Numbered from the stretch's first letter, positions 19,424 through 28,376 are shown. The stretch is DNA of 64,000 nucleotides from an uncultured Granulosicoccaceae bacterium (GCA_937998875.1 CALLBO010000009.1:248001-312000), one strand, 5' to 3'. Numbers and translations are program-made. The notes: generated from the letters alone by a model not told the origin.

Positions 19424-20047
19424 ATGGGTATCTGGCTGATCTACTACAACATTGCAAGTGCAAACCGTGAAACGTACCTGCACTGGTTTGAAGGCCTGCA
19501 TACTGATGAAAAACTGGCAAGACCCGGATATGACTGGGCCTGCCATTACGAAGTGTCCCCTGATCGTATTCCAGACAATACGGATCATGGTTTTATTGCG
19601 ATGTTCGGCGCGGAATCATCACGAGTATTCTTTGATCCGAGTCCCGCACAGATAAAACCGAATCAGGATGACCTGACCAGAGAGATGCTTGGGTTTCGCA
19701 TAAAGCCGATGTCTGCAATTTTGACGCAGGAGTGGTGTGAGCATGACGCAGAACAAACCGCAGTGCGATCTGTCGTTGATTCTGAGTTTATCCGCCTGAG
19801 CGTATTCGCTGAATCAGTGGACGATCAGGATGTCAGCGCCTGGTGCGCACAGAGCCTCTTTCCATCACTATCAAAAACAGAGCAGTTTTTGGTAGGGCGA
19901 AAATGTCTATCGTCCTTTGGTGCCAACAAGCATATCGTATTGGAAGAATATGCCGAACACGTTGTGTCAGATGGCATCTGGCAGGACCAACTTAATAATC
20001 TTGCATTCGAGCCTGTCACTGCAAGACTGCGAACGTTCAGACAGTAA
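19424..20047 (+). CDS. Hypothetical protein
   Basis: A 207-residue soluble protein I cannot assign. It has no signal peptide or membrane helix. It opens GIWLIYYNIASANRETYLHW and contains several Trp/Tyr/His-rich stretches, reminiscent of the ferredoxin-like EthD/monooxygenase-type alpha-beta barrels in which a His/Trp pair follows the first strand. That resemblance is weak. A GGAG site precedes the ATG by 6 nt, which supports the start. It stands alone between two longer intergenic gaps (264 bp upstream to the hydrolase start, 267 bp downstream). Confidence 0.7.
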   Translation: MGIWLIYYNIASANRETYLHWFEGLHTDEKLARPGYDWACHYEVSPDRIPDNTDHGFIAMFGAESSRVFFDPSPAQIKPNQDDLTREMLGFRIKPMSAILTQEWCEHDAEQTAVRSVVDSEFIRLSVFAESVDDQDVSAWCAQSLFPSLSKTEQFLVGRKCLSSFGANKHIVLEEYAEHVVSDGIWQDQLNNLAFEPVTARLRTFRQ

Positions 20048-20314
20048 CTATCAACGTACTATATTTCGCACACCAGTTCCTTCTCACTCTGCAAGACGAT
20101 GGCTATTGCTTCATGACTCGCCATAAAACTGTCCAGATCATATTTTTCAATATTCCACGTTACAACAAGTAAGAACTGTGATTGTCGACAACATATGCCT
20201 GTGAACCCAATGGCCCATGGACACGAGAAATTGGCCAAACAGAGTAAAGTTAACGCTACTCACACCGATACTCCACCGGTATACAGCGAATAACACCAAA
20301 GGAATGGTTCTGTA

Positions 20315-20920
20315 ATGCGCAAATCTATGCCAAATCAACTGGCGCTTATTGCTATCTTCAGCGTGGCTTTAATTTTCATTGCCTACAGTGGTCAAATAAT
20401 AAGTCCACATGTTAAGTCTCTGCTTCCTTCACCCATAAAAGATGCAATTGCTACAGAGCAGGGAAAAACGGCAGCAGTGTTAAACAACAGTGCCGAAAAC
20501 CGAAAATGGCATCTTAGTCAGGAGGGTAGAACCCTCTTCAGCGAATTGAAGGCCCTGAACGACACCAACATCAACAATGAACTCTATCGACCAGCAATTC
20601 GATTAAGCTGTAAAGACAATAGCTTCACTGCCAGTTACCAGACTAAAGAAATCCTGGGAACAGAGTCAGCAACCCTCTCGATAACACTTGACGATAGTCT
20701 TCCGCTGGTTCAGAACTGGGCCCTTAACCCCAGCTATCAATCCGCAATCACAGACACACCCGCCGTATTCATAAGTCACTTAAAAATGGCAAGAAAATTA
20801 TCTATCGGCTACAAACCATTTGGGGAAGACTCTGAAAAAACAGCTACATTTGATTTACACGGTAGCGCTATTTCGATAAACGTTTTTAAACGAAAATGCG
20901 ATCAGTTACGTTCTTCTTAA
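20315..20920 (+). CDS. Membrane-anchored hypothetical protein, VasI/TagO-like C-terminal domain
   Basis: A 201-residue protein with one N-terminal membrane helix (about residues 8-28, LALIAIFSVALIFIAYSG) and a periplasmic remainder. The C-terminal 110 residues (RPAIRLSCKDNSFTASY, VQNWALNP, FISHLKMARKLSIGYKPFGE, TATFDLHGSA, closing Cys) follow the pattern of the type VI secretion accessory protein VasI/TagO (VCA0118). No other T6SS gene is in the window, so it is an orphan or a relative with another job. The assignment is from pattern memory and is tentative. It has its own GGAA ribosome site. Confidence 0.6.
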   Translation: MRKSMPNQLALIAIFSVALIFIAYSGQIISPHVKSLLPSPIKDAIATEQGKTAAVLNNSAENRKWHLSQEGRTLFSELKALNDTNINNELYRPAIRLSCKDNSFTASYQTKEILGTESATLSITLDDSLPLVQNWALNPSYQSAITDTPAVFISHLKMARKLSIGYKPFGEDSEKTATFDLHGSAISINVFKRKCDQLRSS

Positions 20921-20993
20921 TCCATATGACACACCACGTGCGCCGCACAATCGCAGCTATTCAAAGAGCCTAGCTACCTGAATTCTCACGGCC

Positions 20994-21485
20994 TCAGGAT
21001 AAACCCTCGTAAGCCAACGCAACCCAAATATGTACCGCAACTAACGGAATTAAATTTATCGATAGAGTTATATGGGACCAGTACCATAGCTTATACATCC
21101 ATACACTGCGATAACTGAATATCTCTCTGTTCAACAGTCCAGTGACAGCGCTGAGACAGAATACAATGGCCAGTGTATTTGTCCATCCATAACCAAAACT
21201 AAACGCGTGCAGCGCAAACAATATGGTGCAAATAACACCAACCCATCTATGGGCTTGATAAAACCGTCTTACGTTGCCGCCAAAAACCCGGACGTAGAGC
21301 AATACCCACTGATAAACAAGGAGCGCTGCCAGTAGAAACCCGGTGATAACCTGCCATAAAAAATGACTCTCGCCGGGCAGCAAGTTGAACCATAGCTCCA
21401 TACCTGAAAAACAAGCAATAAGTACTACCCCAAAAAATCCGCAGACAAAATAACGAGGATGGGAAAACCAACTTTGATTACTCAT
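20994..21485 (-). CDS. Dihaem-b membrane protein, ferric-reductase-like
   Basis: A 163-residue integral membrane protein with about five helices. The start is ATG 21485, overlapping the end of the upstream gene (ATGAGTAA). Two helices each carry a His-x13-His pair: His79/His93 (QAHRWVGVICTILFALH) and His138/His152 (SHITLSINLIPLVAVH). This is the bis-histidine signature for two stacked b haems in ferric reductase, NADPH oxidase and MsrQ membrane domains. There is no FAD/NAD domain, so electrons would come from or go to partners. It is third in an operon with a DUF3365 monohaem protein and a pentahaem cytochrome c. Confidence 0.72.
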   Translation of the reverse strand: MSNQSWFSHPRYFVCGFFGVVLIACFSGMELWFNLLPGESHFLWQVITGFLLAALLVYQWVLLYVRVFGGNVRRFYQAHRWVGVICTILFALHAFSFGYGWTNTLAIVFCLSAVTGLLNREIFSYRSVWMYKLWYWSHITLSINLIPLVAVHIWVALAYEGLS

Positions 21486-22350
21486 TAGTTGACTGAGGTT
21501 CGAAGTTTTCAAAGTCGCCAGACGCGTCTAGCAGAAGATCATTCAGCACCATAGCCGCAGACTCACTTTTCACAGTACGAATAAACGTATTGGCATCAGG
21601 CAAGGATAATTCCTGCTTGTCCGGCCAGTCATCTAAAATTATTACCTTATTTTCAAAACCTTCGGCTTTGTCCAGATAGATCTGATAGCTCTCACGCACA
21701 GAGTTATAGAAAGATTCGATCAACGCAAGGTATTCGTCCGAGCTGACAAACTCAGTCGGATAGGTCCACGTTGTCGCACCCATCACGTCATTCATTACCC
21801 AATCATTCTTCGGGCTGTCTGGATGCTCGTTATGGCAGCTAATACACGGCTCAGCAGACGCCACATCAGGATACATCGCTACAAAGCCAACATCTTCCAA
21901 TCTTATAAACACACTGGACAGAGTTTCCTTCAATTGAGCAAAGCCAATCGCTTGTGGCCCTTTAAACAAATTCGATTTGTTGATTGGCTGGTCTGAGCCA
22001 AGGTAAAGGCCGAGAGGAGATGGTTTAGTTTCCATTCTGCTCGCAACCATGCGTGTAAACAACGCCGGGAGAGGACCTTTATCCACTGAGGGTTCAGCCC
22101 AGTCTTCGCCAAACTCCAGTCCACGTTCCTTCCCATCACCTACAATGCGTTTGGTATAGATCCGGCGCGCTGTATCGTTTATTGAATTTACTGCATTGAA
22201 CACATTAGAAATATCCACTGACTTGCCTTGTTTCACTGCCGCGTTAACGTCAGGCAATTCTGGAGGCGCTGTTACAAACAGATAGACACACAAGCTGCAG
22301 AAGATTCCTGCGAGTACCACACTCGTACTAGTCACCAGCTTTCGCCTCAT
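21478..22350 (-). CDS. DUF3365 (Tll0287-like) monohaem c-type protein
   Basis: A 290-residue membrane-anchored periplasmic protein. The ATG at 22350 starts directly on the signal anchor (VVLAGIFCSLCVYLFV); a longer start at 22383 is possible. The body fits the DUF3365/Tll0287-like haem-sensor fold, with one CxxCH c-haem site, EPCISCHNEH, near residue 187. An amphipathic C-terminal helical half follows (SFYNSVRESYQIYL). Its start overlaps the end of the pentahaem gene and its stop overlaps the start of the b-type gene, so all three are translationally coupled. Confidence 0.78.
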   Translation of the reverse strand: MRRKLVTSTSVVLAGIFCSLCVYLFVTAPPELPDVNAAVKQGKSVDISNVFNAVNSINDTARRIYTKRIVGDGKERGLEFGEDWAEPSVDKGPLPALFTRMVASRMETKPSPLGLYLGSDQPINKSNLFKGPQAIGFAQLKETLSSVFIRLEDVGFVAMYPDVASAEPCISCHNEHPDSPKNDWVMNDVMGATTWTYPTEFVSSDEYLALIESFYNSVRESYQIYLDKAEGFENKVIILDDWPDKQELSLPDANTFIRTVKSESAAMVLNDLLLDASGDFENFEPQSTNE

Positions 22351-23002
22351 AGGTTTTATGGCTACCGAACGGATCGGCGCCATTTCTCAAGTAATCTCGA
22401 ACTACATCAACATGGAACGCATTAGCCACCCGGGTCTGTGCTGTGCGCTGATGATTTCCATGAAAATCATGGCAGCCAAGACACGAACTCCACCTCTCCT
22501 CACTAACGAGGAAATCATGCGATACATCTAAGGGATCGTTTTCGAGTGATAGATCGGAGTGACAATGGCTACAAAATGTTTCACCTACAGACACACGGAC
22601 ACCAGTGTGTTCGATATGGCAACCAAGACAAGAGTTAGCAGCAAGCTGTTGTCGCACCTCGGCGAACCTCGGCTCATTGAATCTGTACACCGGATGCTTT
22701 TCATTGGGCCTGGAGTGACACTCCAGACATTGGACAGAGGTAACAGGTTGAAATCCGTAGTTCACGCTGTGAGATCTTTTCCCAAGTGCATAAGCGAGGT
22801 TTGCCTGAACTTGTTGTCGCATACCACCGTCACCGCGAGTGTGACAACCAGTGCATTGAATATCTTCATGGCCTTTCATTATGGGTCCATGGGCTACGAA
22901 CGAAGCGAAACCCTGTGTAAACAAAGACGCCATACCAACTACTAAAGTTATCAACACAGTACCAAGTGCGCAATGCCGTAATTCTGATTTGGTAAACCTC
23001 AT
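22328..23002 (-). CDS. Pentahaem c-type cytochrome
   Basis: A 224-residue periplasmic electron carrier with an N-terminal signal anchor (LGTVLITLVVGMASLFTQGF). Five CxxCH c-haem motifs are visible: CTGCH, CLECH, CLGCH, CSHCH and CLGCH. Spare histidines (GPIMKGHE, HSVNYGF, HIEHTG, HGNH) could serve as distal ligands. Family placement is uncertain: it resembles cytochrome c3/NapC-type carriers but is not clearly one of them. It is first in a three-gene operon with DUF3365 and dihaem-b genes. It is divergent from the H-NOX gene across a 425-bp gap. Confidence 0.85.
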   Translation of the reverse strand: MRFTKSELRHCALGTVLITLVVGMASLFTQGFASFVAHGPIMKGHEDIQCTGCHTRGDGGMRQQVQANLAYALGKRSHSVNYGFQPVTSVQCLECHSRPNEKHPVYRFNEPRFAEVRQQLAANSCLGCHIEHTGVRVSVGETFCSHCHSDLSLENDPLDVSHDFLVSEERWSSCLGCHDFHGNHQRTAQTRVANAFHVDVVRDYLRNGADPFGSHKTYEAKAGD

Positions 23003-23351
23003 ATCACAACGGCTCTGTTTTCAACCACACACTTTCTTCAGCGCAATAAGCTCACGCAGGAAATATTTCTACAGCGTTTGAATTATCTTAACCATCAACC
23101 GCGGATATCAACATTACTATGTATTCCCCGGTGAAATGATTAAGGATGATTTAATTACTGATCCTATAAACACAATAATATTTTCCCTATGCCTGGCAGC
23201 CATTTCTGCTACAGACTTTCGCGCCGCCAGCTTTTATTTTTTCTGAAGAGTGACAACGCACTATCTACTGAACCAAAATTAAGTTATTCAACGCAATGCC
23301 GTTAGCCACGCTCATGGCAACCGAGCTTTTTTGCAAAAAACATATTGCCAA
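23003..23351. other. Divergent AT-rich intergenic region, cytochrome operon / H-NOX
   Basis: This is the main part of the 425-bp gap between two divergent units. It is AT-rich and contains no open frame with gene-like features. Promoters for the leftward cytochrome operon should lie here, but I see no convincing one. The part from 23352 on holds a candidate H-NOX promoter. I found no clear FNR, NorR or NsrR site by eye. Confidence 0.4.
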
Positions 23352-23380
23352 TTGACACCGAGAATATTCACGACTTAAAT
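23352..23380 (+). promoter_or_regulatory. Candidate sigma70 promoter for H-NOX
   Basis: TTGACA at 23352-23357, a 17-bp spacer, then TTAAAT at 23375-23380. The -35 is perfect and the -10 matches 4 of 6. The start site would be near 23387, giving a leader of about 40 nt. The leader holds an AGGA ribosome site 9 nt before the H-NOX ATG. Confidence 0.6.
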
Positions 23381-23427
23381 TCTCAGTTATTACAACTATA
23401 TTTTTATAGCTTTCAGGAATAGTAACG

Positions 23428-24003
23428 ATGTACGGATTAGTTAATAGAGCAATAAAAGATTTGATCGTCTCAACAAGAAACACAGACACCTGGAACAAAA
23501 TACGTGAGAAAGCAGGGCTTGTTGAAGAGGACTTTCTAGACAGCGCATCCTACCCGGACAAAGTTACTTATGATTTAGTTACTGCAGCCAGTGAAGAGTT
23601 GAATGTACCGGCGGAGAAAATACTCTACGACTTCGGACGGCATTGGATTCTCTACACGGGTAGAGAGGGCTGGGCATCACTTTTTTATCTGGGAGGTGAC
23701 TCCATACAGGAATTTTTGGAAGGCCTGGACAGTATGCACTCCCGTGTACAGATAGCAATGCCAAATTCGAATCTGCCACAATTCAAAGTAATAGAAAAAT
23801 CTGATAACCACCTTGTTCTGGAATACCGTTCTACAAGAGAGGGGCTCGCACCCATGGTGATGGGGTTGCTGGATGGTATGGCGGAGAAATTTAACGAAGC
23901 ATGGGTAGTTGAACATGTTTCCAAAAAAGCAGATAAGGGTTTCGATTCATTTTCGCTGGAACTTGTCGAGAGTGAAGAATCATCAACATCTGCTGCCGCT
24001 TGA
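23428..24003 (+). CDS. H-NOX haem nitric-oxide sensor
   Basis: A 191-residue stand-alone H-NOX domain that binds haem b and senses NO. The proximal His is His104 (LDSMHSRVQIAMP). The haem-propionate motif Y-x-S-x-R is Tyr133-Ser135-Arg137 (LEYRSTREGL). At the position of the distal Tyr used for O2 binding in Thermoanaerobacter H-NOX (five after the Arg) there is Pro142, so NO-selective binding is predicted. A short Ser/Glu/Ala tail extends beyond the domain. The GGDEF-EAL gene follows 10 bp after the stop, the usual arrangement for an H-NOX that controls cyclic-di-GMP enzymes. Confidence 0.92.
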   Translation: MYGLVNRAIKDLIVSTRNTDTWNKIREKAGLVEEDFLDSASYPDKVTYDLVTAASEELNVPAEKILYDFGRHWILYTGREGWASLFYLGGDSIQEFLEGLDSMHSRVQIAMPNSNLPQFKVIEKSDNHLVLEYRSTREGLAPMVMGLLDGMAEKFNEAWVVEHVSKKADKGFDSFSLELVESEESSTSAAA

Positions 24004-24013
24004 ACATTATATT

Positions 24014-25795
24014 ATGCACCCCGCACTAAACCTCCCGGTCAAGGTCGTGGAAACGCTGTTCCCGTGGCACATTCTAATCGATAACAGCAATTCGCAATTG
24101 GTGCTATCGCTCGGCTCCAGTTTAATCGAGCTGCTCCAAAAACATGAAGCGGTGCCAGGATGCTGGAATGACTTCGAAGTAAAGCGACCCACAATAGACG
24201 CACTCAGCCATTCGAATATACAAAATCATCTGGAATCTCCTTTTATCATCGCTGTTAAAGACACAGCGATCACGCTGCGTGGGCAGATCCTGTTAACGGA
24301 GTGTGGCAACTTTCTTTTCCTGGGGTCATTGCTAGTTGAAAGTTCAGACTCTTTTGATAAGACCGGTGCGGTTCTGCGACAATTTGCACCCTTCGATTTA
24401 TCGCCGGAAATGTTGATGTTGCATCGTTTCCGCGAGGTACAGCTGCGTGATCAATTACGTAAAGTCGATGAGCTCAAGGAGGTAGAAGCCGCTCGATTAG
24501 CTTCAGACGAACACGCAAATAGCGATGCACTAACAGGTATCGCCAATCGTCGTGGGTTTTGGCGCGATGGAGAGGCGCTGCTGGAAAGCCGCAACCCAAA
24601 AGAAGATCTGTATATCCTGCTATTCGATCTCGAGCGCTTCAAAGCCACTAATGACAAATATGGTCATGCCGTCGGCGACAAGGTCCTGCTAACAGTGGCA
24701 GAAAGACTCAACACAAAGGTAGCCGATCATGGTATCGCCGCACGCCTGGGTGGCGATGAGTTCGTGGCACTGGTTAGCTTAAGCTGCGACATTTCAGTAC
24801 CGCGCTGGATTCAGAACCTGGGTGACTTTATACGCCGCCCTGCTGCCTCATTAAAGCAGGGCTTACCCATCGATTGCAGCATCGGCGTTACCACGGTAGC
24901 TTCAAATCAAACGCTGGATGATGCAGTTCAGGCAGCAGACTATGCAATGTACGAGGGCAGAAAGAGCGGCCCAAACTCAATTACCTGGGACAGTCATGTA
25001 CTACAACTGCGTCGCAAGCAGCAGCACCTGCTGTGTTCAGACTTAAAAAACGCTATCGACGACTCCGAGATCTATCCGGTTTTTCAACCTCTGGTGGATC
25101 TCTCAGACAACAATTTGATCGGCTTCGAAGCTTTGGCACGATGGCATCACCCGGAATTAGGAATGATCCTGCCCTTGACCTTTATTGAAGTGGCTGAGCG
25201 CTCTGGGTTATTGCCCAGTCTGGATCAGCATATTCTTGAGAAAGCATTGGACTGTCTCGCGCTGTGGCATTCGCAAGGAAAGCCGTACACCATGCATATC
25301 AACGTTTCAGCTCCATCCCTGCAGACAAATCTCGCTGAAATAGTCGAGCTCGCGTTATCAACCCGGGATCTGGACGGGAAATACCTGATTTTAGAGTTAA
25401 CTGAAACATCATTTTTGGAACACTCTATTGAAACCCGGGAATTGTTGCAGGCGATCACCAAACTGGGAGTCAGACTAGAGCTTGATGATTTTGGCACTGG
25501 TTATTCCTCGCTGACACACTTGCATGACTTTCCAGTATCAGGAATAAAAATCGACAGAAGTTTCGTCGCAGAGGCACACAAATCCCGCAGAGCAGAATTA
25601 TTGTTGAGATCAATCATGAGTATCGCAGAGAATCTCGGTCTGGACACTGTTGGTGAAGGCATTGAAAACCTGGAGCAGTTGGAATTACTTCAGGAGATAG
25701 GATGTCTTTATGGCCAGGGTTATCTTTTTGGCAAACCGTCTACAATGGATAGCTGCGAAGTCCTCGAGTTCCTGGCACTTCAAAAGGCGGCATAA
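24014..25795 (+). CDS. HNOBA-GGDEF-EAL cyclic-di-GMP protein, H-NOX partner
   Basis: A 593-residue bifunctional-looking signalling protein. Residues 1 to about 155 fit the HNOBA (H-NOX-associated) PAS-like domain of guanylate cyclases: TLFPWHILID, KRPTI, LRGQILLTECGNFLFLGS, ending in a coiled coil (LRDQLRKVDELKEVEAARL). The GGDEF domain follows with an intact GGDEF at 246-250 but no RxxD inhibitory site. The EAL domain keeps EAL (372-374), DDFGTGYSS and IKIDRSFV. Both activities could be live. Start: ATG 24014, although a GTG at 23972 overlapping H-NOX is possible. NO bound by H-NOX would presumably alter its output. Confidence 0.9.
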   Translation: MHPALNLPVKVVETLFPWHILIDNSNSQLVLSLGSSLIELLQKHEAVPGCWNDFEVKRPTIDALSHSNIQNHLESPFIIAVKDTAITLRGQILLTECGNFLFLGSLLVESSDSFDKTGAVLRQFAPFDLSPEMLMLHRFREVQLRDQLRKVDELKEVEAARLASDEHANSDALTGIANRRGFWRDGEALLESRNPKEDLYILLFDLERFKATNDKYGHAVGDKVLLTVAERLNTKVADHGIAARLGGDEFVALVSLSCDISVPRWIQNLGDFIRRPAASLKQGLPIDCSIGVTTVASNQTLDDAVQAADYAMYEGRKSGPNSITWDSHVLQLRRKQQHLLCSDLKNAIDDSEIYPVFQPLVDLSDNNLIGFEALARWHHPELGMILPLTFIEVAERSGLLPSLDQHILEKALDCLALWHSQGKPYTMHINVSAPSLQTNLAEIVELALSTRDLDGKYLILELTETSFLEHSIETRELLQAITKLGVRLELDDFGTGYSSLTHLHDFPVSGIKIDRSFVAEAHKSRRAELLLRSIMSIAENLGLDTVGEGIENLEQLELLQEIGCLYGQGYLFGKPSTMDSCEVLEFLALQKAA

Positions 25796-25797
25796 AA

Positions 25798-26721
25798 TTA
25801 TTTTACCAATTCACCAACGTGCGCTGCAGCACTACGTCCAAGCGCCGCAAGGTTATAACCACCCTCAAGCATCGATACCACTCTGCCATCACTGAACTCA
25901 TTAGCAATGTTGACTATTTCTGATGTTATCCAGGCGAAGTCTGCTTCCACTAAATTGAGTCCACCCAAAGGATCATCCTTGTGCGCATCAAAGCCCGCGG
26001 AGATGAAAATCATGTCAGGGGCGAATGCTCTCAACGCCGGCAAACAATCAGACTGCATCTTCTGCTTGAAAGTCTCACCATCACAGCCAGTATCCAATGG
26101 AATATTTATTTTACGGCCCGGTACATTCTGACCAAACTTACCAGGGTACAACGGGTGTTGAAAAGAGGAACAGAAAAATACATCTTCATGGTCACCGACT
26201 AAATCCTCTGTACCGTTACCATGGTGCACATCAAAGTCGATTATCGCTACTTTATTGATACCTTCTTTCCGCAGAGCATAAAGTGCGGCTATTGCAACGC
26301 TACCGAAAAAACAAAATCCCATTGCCACGGTTTTCTCGGCATGATGACCGGGAGGGCGAACACAACAAAAGGTGTTATCAAACTCCCCGTCTGTCACCAG
26401 ATCAACAGACTTGATACCCGCGCCCGCGGCAAGCAGTGAGGCGCGCAGAGAATGCGCATTCATCGCAGTATCAGCGTCCAGTTGCACGGATCCACTCGCA
26501 GGTGATGCGTCGAAGACACTTTGCACATACGCTTCCGGGTGGGCCAGCGTCAGGTGGGACTTCTCGGCCTCTGGTGCTTCGAACTGTTCCAGTGAGCTCA
26601 GCAAGTCAGTATCCGCAAGAGCATCCAGTACCGCCCCGATACGTGCTGGCTGTTCCGGGTGTCCCGGCGCAATTTCATGCTTGACGCAATCCGGGTGGGT
26701 AATAAGCGCTGTTCTGGTCAT
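25798..26721 (-). CDS. Histone deacetylase family protein
   Basis: A 307-residue zinc-dependent deacetylase of the class II HDAC/acetoin-polyamine amidohydrolase superfamily. The start at 26721 follows GGAGA; a start four codons earlier lacks it. Motifs are GHPEQPARI (substrate-rim loop), RPPGHHAEK (charge-relay His pair), IIDFDVHHGNGTE (zinc Asp and His), ISAGFDAHKDDPLGG (second zinc Asp) and the closing LEGGYNL with catalytic-loop Gly-Gly-Tyr. Bacterial members act on acetylated polyamines, lysines or unknown small amides; the substrate here is open. It is convergent with the GGDEF-EAL gene (2 bp) and divergent from rdgC. Confidence 0.93.
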   Translation of the reverse strand: MTRTALITHPDCVKHEIAPGHPEQPARIGAVLDALADTDLLSSLEQFEAPEAEKSHLTLAHPEAYVQSVFDASPASGSVQLDADTAMNAHSLRASLLAAGAGIKSVDLVTDGEFDNTFCCVRPPGHHAEKTVAMGFCFFGSVAIAALYALRKEGINKVAIIDFDVHHGNGTEDLVGDHEDVFFCSSFQHPLYPGKFGQNVPGRKINIPLDTGCDGETFKQKMQSDCLPALRAFAPDMIFISAGFDAHKDDPLGGLNLVEADFAWITSEIVNIANEFSDGRVVSMLEGGYNLAALGRSAAAHVGELVK

Positions 26722-26902
26722 GGCAATCTCCAAATACAGAAAGTCGAATACTCAGGTTACTTTATTCGACGCATCGAATCAGCCACTGAGTGGATCATTC
26801 CGGTACAATTCCCTCCCGTTTCAGGCAATCGCCTGCAAGCGAATTCACCATGCTGATCTACGCGATCCAAGCAAGCCATTATTTCCACCGGGATTTCTCC
26901 AC

Positions 26903-27814
26903 ATGTGGTTCAAGTCTGCCAGCGTTTTTCACTTCCTGACCAAATGCAAACTCACGCCGGAGTCGCTTGAAGAGTCACTGTCGTCACAGGCATTCCAGAC
27001 CGTTAACAGTCGCCAGCTCGCAAGCTACGGCTGGGTGCCGCCCATGGGTGAAGGCAGCGAGCAGTTAGTGCATTCGACGTCGGGCTTTATGTTAATCAAG
27101 GCTCGACGCGAAGAGCGCATCCTGCCGTCAAGTGTTGTTGCAGAACACATGGCAGAACGTATTCAGGCACTTGAAGAAAAGCTTGATCGGAAAATACGCG
27201 GCAAAGAGAAGCTCGACATTCGCGAAAATGTAGTAATGGAGTTGACCCCGCAGGCATTTACGCGCTCAAGCTATGAGCAGGTATTGATCATGCCCGAGCA
27301 GGGATTGTTGGTAGTCGATAATGCCAGTGCCAAAAAGGTAGATCAGTGTACTTCGCTGTTAAGAGAGTCGGTTGAAAAACTTCCGATCAAACCAGTCCAG
27401 ACTGATGTCGGTCAAGCGCCTCTTTTTACACGCTGGCTAAAAGGTACCCGCAGAGTGCCTAAGGATCTGGTATTGGGTGATGAGTGCGTTTTACAGGACG
27501 ATAACGAGATTGCCGGTTACATCCGCTGCAACAAACAGGACTTAACCAGCGACGAGATCAAAGCACTGTCAACCACCGGTAAACAAGTAACACGAATGGC
27601 ACTGGAGTCACAGGAAACACTGTCTTTTGTTCTGGATGATGAATTTGTGTTTCATAAAATCAAGTTCACTGATACCGCACCGGATGATGGTGCTGATGCT
27701 GCTGATCTTGATGCCCGTGCCGTATTCGACAGCAACGTCACACTCATGGCACTCGAGTTTTCCAGCCTGTTTCCCGCGATGATTGAAGTATTCGGTGGCA
27801 TTAAAGAGGACTGA
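26903..27814 (+). CDS. rdgC: Recombination-associated protein RdgC
   Basis: A 303-residue DNA-binding ring protein that limits RecA loading; it is the same length as E. coli RdgC. The ORF extends upstream through the HDAC promoter region, but homology starts at ATG 26903 (MWFKSASVFHF). Motifs are YGWVPPMG, RREERILPSSVV, GKEKLDIRENVVMELTPQAF and the C-terminal VLDDEFVFHKIKF. An FMN reductase gene follows after 2 bp. Confidence 0.96.
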   Translation: MWFKSASVFHFLTKCKLTPESLEESLSSQAFQTVNSRQLASYGWVPPMGEGSEQLVHSTSGFMLIKARREERILPSSVVAEHMAERIQALEEKLDRKIRGKEKLDIRENVVMELTPQAFTRSSYEQVLIMPEQGLLVVDNASAKKVDQCTSLLRESVEKLPIKPVQTDVGQAPLFTRWLKGTRRVPKDLVLGDECVLQDDNEIAGYIRCNKQDLTSDEIKALSTTGKQVTRMALESQETLSFVLDDEFVFHKIKFTDTAPDDGADAADLDARAVFDSNVTLMALEFSSLFPAMIEVFGGIKED

Positions 27815-27816
27815 GC

Positions 27817-28287
27817 ATGCCGTCCACAAAGCAACTTCTTATTGTCGCCAATACACCTTCGGAAAATACGCAGGCACTTGCCGATGCTACACTCAGCGGC
27901 TGCCGACATCCAGACATCGAATCCGTAGAAGCGATACATATTCCTCCACTTGAAGCAACAGTTGATGACGTGCTCAACGCTGATGGGATTATTCTGGGCA
28001 CGACCGAAAACTTCGGCTACATGAGCGGCGTTCTGAAAGACTTTTTTGAGCGAGTGTATTATCCGGTGCTTGAAAAGAAACAAGGCACGCCTTACGCGCT
28101 GTACGTACGCGCCGGTCTCGATGGAACGGGTACTATCTCGGCAGTAGAGCGCATTGTTACCGGGCTAAGATGGAAAGCGATCTGTGAACCGGTATTGCTG
28201 CATGGAAGTTATCAACCAGACTTTATCAATCAATGCGAATCTCTAGGCACACTGATGGCTGCAAGCCTTGATGCAGGAATTGCCTAG
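27817..28287 (+). CDS. NAD(P)H-dependent flavodoxin-fold reductase
   Basis: A 156-residue flavodoxin-like protein. It shows the FMN phosphate loop (VANTPSENTQALADA) and a WrbA/FMN-reductase style ILGTTENFGYMSGVLKDFFE, where the flavin ring packs. YALYVRAGLDGTGTISAVE may bind the FMN or the substrate. It lacks WrbA's extra segments and is probably an FMN-binding oxidoreductase of unknown substrate. It is 2 bp downstream of rdgC and almost certainly co-transcribed. Confidence 0.82.
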   Translation: MPSTKQLLIVANTPSENTQALADATLSGCRHPDIESVEAIHIPPLEATVDDVLNADGIILGTTENFGYMSGVLKDFFERVYYPVLEKKQGTPYALYVRAGLDGTGTISAVERIVTGLRWKAICEPVLLHGSYQPDFINQCESLGTLMAASLDAGIA

Positions 28288-28376
28288 ATCTAAAAATACC
28301 AAAACTTGCTGTATTGTCGATTTATCCAACTTCAGTAAGCGCTAAACTTGGCGCACTCACCCTGCAGGAGCACATC

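Noticed and set aside
20994..25795. Anaerobic nitrite or nitric-oxide reductase locus
   Set aside because: No catalytic subunit (nirS, nirK, norB, nrfA) is in the window; only carriers and sensors are present.
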